Both the position numbers and the translations under genes were made by a program. Shown here one piece after another: positions 1 through 5,371 of a stretch of DNA of 5,673 nucleotides. The stretch is from Alphaproteobacteria bacterium (lineage in GTDB: Bacteria > Pseudomonadota > Alphaproteobacteria > Caulobacterales > Maricaulaceae): assembly GCA_030428405.1 (NCBI GenBank), contig JAUIEH010000209.1, positions 1-5,673 on the forward strand, in the 5' to 3' direction. How positions within the stretch are numbered: the first letter of the stretch is position 1; the number at the start of each line of letters is the position of its first letter. The notes beneath the pieces were generated by a model. The model was not told the DNA's origin. It saw nothing but the letters and a program-made list of their open reading frames with translations, and did no database searches.

Positions 1-1
1 G

Positions 2-178
2 GGCGTGCGCGGCGTTTACTTCGTCGTCGGAGGAACCCCGGAGGGCGAGCTTGAAGATGCGCCTTCCCATCACTCGCCGTTTTTCCGCATCAGCCCGGAG
101 CCGGCCGTGATTTCCGGCGTCGAGGCCAGCGTCGTCGGCGCGATGGCGCTGTTTGAAGCGGGCGTTCCGGAGGAATGA
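2..178 (+). CDS. M20-family amidohydrolase/peptidase, C-terminal fragment
   Basis: Only the last 58 codons are in the window, ending at TGA 176-178; the 5' part lies upstream. The reading frame continues open to the left edge. The fragment contains a hydrophobic strand (VYFVVGGTPEG), then APSHHSPFF followed by a C-terminal helix (VEASVVGAMALFE). This matches the end of M20 metallo-amidohydrolases (hippurate/N-acyl-amino-acid amidohydrolase type), where a His in the H-S-P-x-F segment is a metal ligand and the final helix closes the catalytic domain. In the family the enzyme hydrolyses an amide or peptide bond using one or two divalent metals. The substrate, the presence of a signal peptide and the dimerisation domain cannot be judged from this piece. 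Family assignment is by motif recognition only; specificity is unknown. Confidence 0.72.
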   Translation, partial: GVRGVYFVVGGTPEGELEDAPSHHSPFFRISPEPAVISGVEASVVGAMALFEAGVPEE

Positions 179-209
179 GGCTGAGCGTGGCGGCGGTCCG
201 GACGGCGCC

Positions 210-1301
210 GTGAGCGGGCCGGGCCGCAACGATCCGTGCCCCTGCGGCGGCGGCAAGAAATACAAAAAGTGCTGCGGCGGCGCAGGCGCATCCGCGCCGC
301 CGGCGGCGCCGATGCCGGTCGATCCCGCCATCAAGGCGCTCGAAGATGACGTGCGCGCCGGCGATCTTGATGCTGCGCGCACGCTCGGCCTGAATTACAT
401 CCTTGCCCGGAATGTTCCGCAAAATCTCAAGCGCGGCGTTGAGCTGGTCGAGCGGGCCGCGCGCGGCGGAGACGGCGAGGCGGCTTTCGTCACCGCGGCG
501 CTGGCGGCGGCGGGCGCCGGGCGGACGCCGAGCTGGAAGGCGGCATTTGACCGTTTGCAGCGTGCAGCCGAGTTGGGTTCGACGCGCGCGCGCCAGGAGC
601 TGGGCGCGCTCGCGGCCGGTCCGGACGCTGCGTCTTCACCGAGCGAGGATTGGGCCGAGCTGCGCGGGCAGATCGACATGGAAGCCTGGCGCGCGGCTCC
701 GCGGCCGCAAACGCTTAGCCCCTCGCCGAAAATCGTGGCGCTCGAGAAATTCGTGACGCCGGAGGCGTGCGCCTGCCTGCAAGCGCAAACCTCGCCGCAT
801 ATGCAGCGCGCCACGATTTACGACCGCGAGACCGGCGGGGATGCCGTCGATAACCGGCGCACGAACTCCCATTGCGATCTCAATGTCGATGTGGCCGGCC
901 CTTTGACCTTTGTTCTGCGCGAGCGCATCGCCGCCGTCACCGGCCGGCCGCAAGCGGCGATGGAAGCGCCCAAGGTCTTGCACTATGCGCCTGGTGAGAC
1001 GTTTGCGGAGCATTATGATTTCCTCGACCCGACCGAGCCGGGCTATCAGCAGGAGCTTTCACTCCGTGGGCAGAGGGAAGTGACGTTCCTCATCTATTTG
1101 AATGATGACTACGAAGGCGGCGAGACCACGTTTCCGCGCCTCTCGCTTTCACATAAGGGCGACGCCGGCGACGCCGTGTTGTTCGTCAATGCGAGCCCGC
1201 AAGGCGAGCCCGACCGGCGCACGCTGCATATCGGCGCACCGCCCACGACGGGCGAGAAATGGCTGTTCTCGCAATGGATCCGCAGCCTGCCGGCGGCCTA
1301 G
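210..1301 (+). CDS. SEC-C / Sel1-repeat / prolyl 4-hydroxylase-type 2OG-Fe(II) dioxygenase
   Basis: A 363-residue protein with three parts. Residues 5-23 hold a SEC-C zinc knuckle (GRNDPCPCGGGKKYKKCCG; C10, C12, C21, C22). Residues about 44-135 are alanine-rich helical pairs resembling Sel1/TPR repeats. Residues about 166-363 are a P4H-like double-stranded beta-helix, with H268-Y-D270 and distal H340 as the iron triad and K350 (GEKWLFSQWIR) as the likely 2-oxoglutarate anchor. YLNDDYEGGETTFP is the typical strand between them. All catalytic residues are present, so an active 2OG- and O2-dependent hydroxylase is expected. Its target is unknown; SEC-C and Sel1 modules suggest protein binding. 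No signal peptide is seen, so it is probably cytosolic. Start choice: GTG 210 places SEC-C at the N-terminus. An in-frame TTG at 153 would overlap the upstream gene by 26 bases and add 19 Arg/Gly-rich residues. Neither start has a good ribosome site, so the start is uncertain. Confidence 0.86.
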   Translation: MSGPGRNDPCPCGGGKKYKKCCGGAGASAPPAAPMPVDPAIKALEDDVRAGDLDAARTLGLNYILARNVPQNLKRGVELVERAARGGDGEAAFVTAALAAAGAGRTPSWKAAFDRLQRAAELGSTRARQELGALAAGPDAASSPSEDWAELRGQIDMEAWRAAPRPQTLSPSPKIVALEKFVTPEACACLQAQTSPHMQRATIYDRETGGDAVDNRRTNSHCDLNVDVAGPLTFVLRERIAAVTGRPQAAMEAPKVLHYAPGETFAEHYDFLDPTEPGYQQELSLRGQREVTFLIYLNDDYEGGETTFPRLSLSHKGDAGDAVLFVNASPQGEPDRRTLHIGAPPTTGEKWLFSQWIRSLPAA

Positions 1302-1385
1302 CGCTGACCGACGCGGCGTTGCGCGGCGCAGTCAACTCCGCGTGAGCCGATTGAACCGGCTTGTCGCTCGCCTAATTCCGCGAAT

Positions 1386-2156
1386 GTGAATTTTGCAGCA
1401 TTTCGACATCATGCGTCCGCAGCAGCACAGGCGATCGGGCGCGGCGCAAAGAGCGTGCGCGACGCGCTCGCCTTTCCGCTCTGGACGACGGCGCTGGGCC
1501 TCATCGCGTTCGGCGCCTTTGCACTCGTCGATGCGCTCGTGCCGCCGCAGCATCTCTTTTGGGCGCCGCTGGAGATCGCCCATCCCATCGGGATGACGAC
1601 GCAAGCCAAAACACGCGCGCTCGCCGGCGACGGCGAGGCCTGTTTTGCAACACTCGATCGCGGCGAAATTGAGTATTCCCGTGTGCCTCAGTCGGAGCCG
1701 GGCGAAAATTGCGGCTTTTATGACGCGCTCGCCTTGCAGCGTTCAGCGGTTCCGTACTCGGCGCCGGTGCGTCTGACCTGTCCGTTGACGGCTGCGCTGG
1801 CGATCTGGGAGCGCCATGTCGCGCTGCCCGCCGCCGAGGAGATATTGGGCAGCCCGCTGGCGCGGATTGAGACCTTCGGCAGCTATTCCTGCCGGCGGCT
1901 TTACGGGCGCGCATCGGGCCGGTTTTCGGAGCACGCAACCGCCAACGCCATAGACATTTCCGGCTTCGTGCTCGCCGATGGCCGCCGCATCTCGGTGCGC
2001 AGCGGATGGGATGGCGAGGGCGAGGCGGCGGCGTTTCTGCGCGAAGTCCATGACGGCGCCTGCGGGGCGTTCACGACGGTGCTCGGACCGGACTACAACG
2101 ACGCGCACGCCGATCATTTCCACTTCGACATGGGCCGCTGGTCGGTGTGTCGGTAG
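1386..2156 (+). CDS. Extensin-like C-terminal domain protein, membrane-anchored
   Basis: A 256-residue protein. Residues about 31-52 (PLWTTALGLIAFGAFALVDALV) form one hydrophobic segment after a basic N-terminus, which suggests a signal anchor with the rest in the periplasm. Residues about 85-256 match the bacterial extensin-like C-terminal family. They carry SEHATANAIDISGF (H183, D190) and GPDYNDAHADHFHFDMG (H241, D243, H244, H246). The spacing of these His/Asp residues resembles LAS-type zinc peptidases such as D-Ala-D-Ala carboxypeptidases, so a peptidoglycan-related metal-dependent role is plausible but inferred. Six cysteines (86, 109, 132, 169, 226, 255) fit disulfides in an oxidising compartment. 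GTG 1386 is the only reasonable start: the frame is open back to the previous stop at 1299-1301 but offers no better initiator, and the Shine-Dalgarno sequence is weak. The name comes from plant extensins, but no Pro-rich repeat is present here. Confidence 0.88.
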   Translation: MNFAAFRHHASAAAQAIGRGAKSVRDALAFPLWTTALGLIAFGAFALVDALVPPQHLFWAPLEIAHPIGMTTQAKTRALAGDGEACFATLDRGEIEYSRVPQSEPGENCGFYDALALQRSAVPYSAPVRLTCPLTAALAIWERHVALPAAEEILGSPLARIETFGSYSCRRLYGRASGRFSEHATANAIDISGFVLADGRRISVRSGWDGEGEAAAFLREVHDGACGAFTTVLGPDYNDAHADHFHFDMGRWSVCR

Positions 2157-2188
2157 CGCAACGGCTCGCGTGATGGCGCGTGCGCGTT

Positions 2189-2194
2189 TATAAT
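2189..2194 (+). promoter_or_regulatory. Probable dnaX promoter -10 box (leaderless start)
   Basis: A perfect TATAAT lies in otherwise very GC-rich sequence. Its last base is 8 bases before the A of the dnaX ATG at 2203, so transcription starting 6-9 bases downstream would begin at or just before the initiation codon. No Shine-Dalgarno sequence lies in between (the stretch is CCGCGGCC), which fits leaderless translation. No convincing -35 hexamer is seen at 16-18 bases upstream, so the promoter call rests on the -10 box and its position. Confidence 0.55.
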
Positions 2195-2202
2195 CCGCGG
2201 CC

Positions 2203-3954
2203 ATGGCAGACAGCGCCTCTGAATATCAGGTTCTCGCCCGGAAATATCGCCCGCAGACCTTCGCCGATCTGATCGGCCAGGATGCGATGGTGCGCACGTT
2301 GAAGAACGCCTTTTCAACGGGCCGGATCGCGCACGCCTTCATGCTTACGGGCGTGCGCGGGGTGGGCAAGACAACGACCGCGCGGCTGATCGCGCGCGCG
2401 CTGAACTACGAAACCGATGAGGTCCAGGGCCCCTCCGTCGATCTGGAGACGCGGGGCGTGCATTGCGATGAGATCATGCGCTCGGTTCATCCCGACGTCA
2501 TCGAGATGGACGCCGCCTCGCGCACCGGCATCGACGATATGAAGGAGCTGTTGGACGGCGTGCGCTATGCGCCGCTGAGCGCGCGCTACCGCGTCTACAT
2601 ACTCGACGAAATTCACATGCTCTCGGCCAAGGCGTTCAACGCGCTTTTGAAGACGCTCGAAGAGCCGCCCGCGCACGCCAAGTTCATCTTCGCCACGACC
2701 GAAATCCGCAAAGTGCCGGTGACGGTGCTTTCGCGCTGCCAGCGCTTCGACTTGAAACGCATCGAGCCGGACGTGCTAGAAGCTCATCTCGCGGGCGTGT
2801 GCGCAAAGGAAGGCGCAACGGTCGACGCCGATGGGTTGAAGCTCATCGTGCGCGCGGCGGAAGGCTCGGTGCGCGACGCCTTGTCGATCCTCGACCAGGC
2901 GATCGTTCAGGCCGAGACGGGCGGCGTCACGGCGGCGGAAATTCGCGACATGCTCGGGCTCGCCGATCGTGCACGTACGTTCGATTTGTTCGAGGCCGCG
3001 CTGACCGGCGATAGGGCGCGCGCGCTGAGCGAACTGAAATCCCAGCATGACGCCGGCGCGGATTCCGTCACCGTTATGCGGGACCTTCTCGACCACTGCC
3101 ATGACGTCACGCGCGCCAAGGCGCTGGGCGAGCAGGCGGGCTTCACCGACGCCGCAGACCACATCGCACGCGTGCGCGCCTGTGCGGAAGACGCCTCGAT
3201 GGCCGAGCTGACCCGCGTCTGGCAGATGCTGCTGAAGGCGCATGACGAAACAAGGCTTGCGCCGGACCCTCTGGCCGCCGCCGAGATGGCCATCTTGCGC
3301 ATCGCGGTAGCCGCCGAACTGCCGTCGCCGGAGGAAGCCGCGCGCATTTTGAGCGGCCGGTCCGCGGGGGCGGAACCGGTTTCTTCCGATAACGAACAAT
3401 CAGGCTCCGGCGGCGGAGGCGGAGGCCGGGCCAAGTCCGCCGCGCGCAGCGGCGGCGGCGCGGCTGCTGCGCCCCGTCCGCAGGACGAGCCCGATGATGC
3501 GCCCGAGCCCGAAATAGAGGACGCCGCGGAAGATGCGCCCAGCGCGCATCATGACGGAGAGGCTCTGTTTCAGTCGATCGCCGACGTCGCAGCACGCGCG
3601 GAGGCTGAGCGCGATTTCCTCCTGAAATCCGATGTCGAGCGTTTCGTCCGTCCCGTGAGTTTCGAGCAGGGCAAGATCGTCTACCAGCCCGCCGACGGCG
3701 CGCCGGTCAATCTGGGCCAGACGCTTTCGGCCGCGCTGCAGGACTGGACGGGCGCGCGCTGGCTGGTCATGGCGGATAAGAACGCGAAAGGCGGCGAAAC
3801 GCTGAGCGAAACCCGCATGCGTGAGCGGCGCGAATTGTTCGAGCAGGCCGCGCAGTCGGATGCGGTCAAAGCCGCGCTGGAGCTGTGGCCAGGCGCGGAA
3901 ATCGCTGATGTGCGCGTCCAGCGCAAACCGGTCGAAGGAGAGGATGAGGCGTGA
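2203..3954 (+). CDS. dnaX: DNA polymerase III subunit gamma/tau
   Basis: A 583-residue clamp-loader ATPase that loads the beta clamp and links polymerase III cores. The N-terminus has the usual YQVLARKYRPQTFADLIGQ. Walker A is G50-VRGVGK56-T57 and Walker B is LDE136IHML. The switch region reads SAKAFNALLKTLEEPP, the SRC motif with the arginine finger is at 177-179 and sensor 2 is GSVRDALS (R224). The collar domain runs to about residue 385. A Gly-rich linker (401-419) and an acidic stretch (about 427-455) follow. Residues about 455-575 match the tau C-terminal domain typical of alphaproteobacteria, which is expected to contact the polymerase. Between Walker A and DVIEMDAASRTG only C88 remains of the four zinc-binding cysteines usual in bacterial DnaX. 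No A-rich slippery site for gamma formation is seen. It is translationally coupled to ybaB by a 4-base overlap. ATG 2203 is supported by the conserved N-terminus although there is no Shine-Dalgarno. Confidence 0.97.
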   Translation: MADSASEYQVLARKYRPQTFADLIGQDAMVRTLKNAFSTGRIAHAFMLTGVRGVGKTTTARLIARALNYETDEVQGPSVDLETRGVHCDEIMRSVHPDVIEMDAASRTGIDDMKELLDGVRYAPLSARYRVYILDEIHMLSAKAFNALLKTLEEPPAHAKFIFATTEIRKVPVTVLSRCQRFDLKRIEPDVLEAHLAGVCAKEGATVDADGLKLIVRAAEGSVRDALSILDQAIVQAETGGVTAAEIRDMLGLADRARTFDLFEAALTGDRARALSELKSQHDAGADSVTVMRDLLDHCHDVTRAKALGEQAGFTDAADHIARVRACAEDASMAELTRVWQMLLKAHDETRLAPDPLAAAEMAILRIAVAAELPSPEEAARILSGRSAGAEPVSSDNEQSGSGGGGGGRAKSAARSGGGAAAAPRPQDEPDDAPEPEIEDAAEDAPSAHHDGEALFQSIADVAARAEAERDFLLKSDVERFVRPVSFEQGKIVYQPADGAPVNLGQTLSAALQDWTGARWLVMADKNAKGGETLSETRMRERRELFEQAAQSDAVKAALELWPGAEIADVRVQRKPVEGEDEA

Positions 3955-4277
3955 AGGATCTCTCGGGCCTGATGAAGCAGGCCAAGGAAATGCAGGAGAA
4001 GATGAACCAGGCCCAGGCCGAAATCGCCGAGATGGAGGTCGAAGGCGCCTCCGGCGCGGGGCTGGTCAAAGTGACGCTGACGGGCAAAGGCGAAATGCGC
4101 CGGCTCGCCATCGATCCGAGCCTGATCAATCCCGAAGAAGTCGAAGTGCTTGAGGACCTCATCCTCGCAGCCTTCAACGACGCCAAGCGCAAGGCCGATG
4201 CGGCCGTGCAGGAAAAAATGGCGGCCGTTGCGGGGCCGCTCGCGGGCATGATGCCGGACGGCTTGAAGCCGTTTTGA
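3951..4277 (+). CDS. ybaB: YbaB/EbfC family nucleoid-associated protein
   Basis: A 108-residue protein, the usual length for the family. It starts with MKDLSGLMKQAKEMQEKM, a charged amphipathic helix. The central beta region contains VEGASGAGLVKVTLTGKGEMRRLAIDP, followed by a helix with DLILAAFNDAKRKAD and a Met/Gly-rich tail ending in GMMPDGLKPF. Family members are small dimers with a tweezer-like fold that bind DNA and are associated with the nucleoid and with recombination or repair. GTG 3951 overlaps the dnaX stop (GTGA) and is served by AAGGAGAGG at 3935-3943, so the two genes are probably translationally coupled. In many bacteria recR follows this pair; here it does not. The last codons form a hairpin followed by TTTT that could act as a terminator. 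Confidence 0.96.
   Translation: MKDLSGLMKQAKEMQEKMNQAQAEIAEMEVEGASGAGLVKVTLTGKGEMRRLAIDPSLINPEEVEVLEDLILAAFNDAKRKADAAVQEKMAAVAGPLAGMMPDGLKPF
4258..4275 (+). terminator. Possible intrinsic terminator overlapping the ybaB stop
   Basis: The arms ACGGCT (4258-4263) and AGCCGT (4267-4272) form a perfect 6-bp stem with a TGA triloop, which G-T pairs at its base could lengthen. TTTT at 4272-4275 follows and runs into the TGA stop of ybaB. This would place termination inside the coding end and make the downstream gene depend on its own promoter. The stem and U-tract are both short, so this may be chance in coding sequence. Confidence 0.33.
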
Positions 4278-4381
4278 GCGGGCGAAAGCGGTTCGTCGCG
4301 TATCTGCTGTCGTAGAACTCTTGCAGCTCGACGCGTCGCGTGGTCCGGCCGTCTCTAACAACCAATAATGGTGAATGTCCT

Positions 4382-4388
4382 GGGGAGG
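4382..4388 (+). promoter_or_regulatory. Ribosome binding site deciding the 4398 start
   Basis: GGGGAGG lies 9 bases upstream of ATG 4398, the best Shine-Dalgarno match in this part of the window. It selects ATG 4398 over the in-frame ATG at 4368, which would prepend ten residues (MVNVLGRTKN) to the signal peptide and has no comparable site. Confidence 0.75.
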
Positions 4389-4397
4389 ACGAAGAAC

Positions 4398-5207
4398 ATG
4401 TCTCGACACGCCATCCCGGCCATCGGTCTCGCTTGTGCGCTCGCTCTCGGCGCTGCTGCATGCAGCCATGTCGACCGCGAAGCCGCTGACGAGGCCGCGC
4501 GCGCCGACGCCGCGGCTGAAATCGCTGCGGTCGACGCCGCACTCGCGAATCCGGATCGCTTTGCGGGCGACGCCGAAAGCGACGAACGCCGGCGCGCGCG
4601 TGAAACGCTCTTATTCTCGGAAATCGACGCCGGCGACACCGTGTTCGAGATAGAAGCGGGCGGCGGTTACTGGACCGAACTTTATTCCCACCTCGTCGGT
4701 CCGGATGGCGCGGTCGTCATGCAGAATCCGCAAGGCTTCCTGCAATATGTTCAGGACGTGCTCGACGCGCGCCTGGCCGATGACCGGCTTGGCAATGTGC
4801 GCCAGTCGATTTCAGTCTTTGACGAACTCGACGCCGAAGACGGCTCCGTCGATGTCGCAACATGGATTCAGGGTCCGCACGAGCCGTTCTTCCGGCCCGA
4901 AGACGGCTCAGACCTGGGCGACCCGGCGGCGAGCTTTGCGGAGGTCTACCGCATCCTGCGTCCAGGCGGTGCGTTCCTCGCCATCGACCACAGCGCGCTC
5001 GCGGGCTCGTCGTCGGAGACCGGCCACACACTCCACCGCATCGATCCGGCGATCATCATTGAAATGGCCGAGACGGCGGGTTTCGTTCTCGAAGGCGATG
5101 CCGATTTCCTGGCCAATCCCGAGGACGACCTCTCAATCAGCGTGTTCGCGCCGCAAATTCGTGGCCGGACCGATCAGTTCGTGCTGCGTTTCCGCAAGCC
5201 GGAATAA
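4398..5207 (+). CDS. Exported predicted class I SAM-methyltransferase-like lipoprotein
   Basis: A 269-residue protein starting at ATG 4398, chosen by its strong ribosome site. Residues 1-21 form a signal peptide with a hydrophobic core (PAIGLACALALGAAA) ending at C22, a near-lipobox (GAAAC), so lipidation or at least export is likely. Residues 75-108 give a Rossmann-like motif I region (FEIEAGGGYWTELYSHLVGPDG). VDVATWIQGPHE and the segment EVYRILRPGGAFLAIDH (182-198) fit the later strands of class I methyltransferases. The C-terminal LHRIDPAIII and NPEDDLSISVF...RGRTDQFVLRF resemble the predicted methyltransferase group with signal peptides (COG4798-like, recalled from memory). Substrate and activity are unknown, and a periplasmic methyltransferase would have an obvious problem obtaining SAM. 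It lies 120 bases after ybaB and is followed by a strong terminator. The fold assignment is fairly sure; the function is not. Confidence 0.83.
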   Translation: MSRHAIPAIGLACALALGAAACSHVDREAADEAARADAAAEIAAVDAALANPDRFAGDAESDERRRARETLLFSEIDAGDTVFEIEAGGGYWTELYSHLVGPDGAVVMQNPQGFLQYVQDVLDARLADDRLGNVRQSISVFDELDAEDGSVDVATWIQGPHEPFFRPEDGSDLGDPAASFAEVYRILRPGGAFLAIDHSALAGSSSETGHTLHRIDPAIIIEMAETAGFVLEGDADFLANPEDDLSISVFAPQIRGRTDQFVLRFRKPE

Positions 5208-5242
5208 GCGCCTCGCGCATCCGTCAACATCTGGCGACATCC

Positions 5243-5274
5243 GCGCCGCCCGGTTCCCGCCGGGCGGCGCTTCT
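5243..5274 (+). terminator. Intrinsic terminator after the methyltransferase-like gene
   Basis: The arms GCGCCGCCCGG (5243-5253) and CCGGGCGGCGC (5260-5270) form a perfect 11-bp GC stem around a 6-base loop (TTCCCG). TTCTCATT follows, so the U-tract is weak, as is common in GC-rich genomes. It sits 36 bases after the stop of the upstream gene and about 100 bases before mmsA, as expected for a transcription boundary. The rest of 5208-5371 shows no gene. Confidence 0.72.
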
Positions 5275-5371
5275 CATTGCGCGCGCCTCGACATGGCGTG
5301 GCGCGGGGCGTATCTCCCAGGCAAGGGGCGCATGGCGCTCCGCCAATAAAAGTCATCAGGGAGAACGCCCC

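Noticed and set aside
1345..1363. Hairpin (AGCCG...CGGCT) between the hydroxylase and extensin-like genes as a terminator
   Set aside because: The stem is only 5 bp with a 7-base loop and no U-tract, so it is not distinguishable from chance.
2776..3399. 207-residue minus-strand open frame inside dnaX
   Set aside because: It is fully covered by the conserved dnaX coding sequence and its low-complexity, Arg-rich product resembles no protein I know.
3400..3462. Programmed ribosomal frameshift site in dnaX
   Set aside because: The region is GGC/GGA-rich with no A-rich slippery heptamer comparable to the E. coli one, and no obvious stop follows in a way that suggests a gamma product.
3681..4469. 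262-residue open frame on the minus strand across the dnaX end, ybaB and the spacer
   Set aside because: It lies opposite two well-recognised genes, shows no family motif, and long antisense frames are expected in GC-rich DNA.
4705..5349. 214-residue plus-strand open frame overlapping the methyltransferase-like gene
   Set aside because: It is out of frame with the recognised product, Ser/Arg-rich and without motifs; it is a shadow that also runs through the terminator hairpin.
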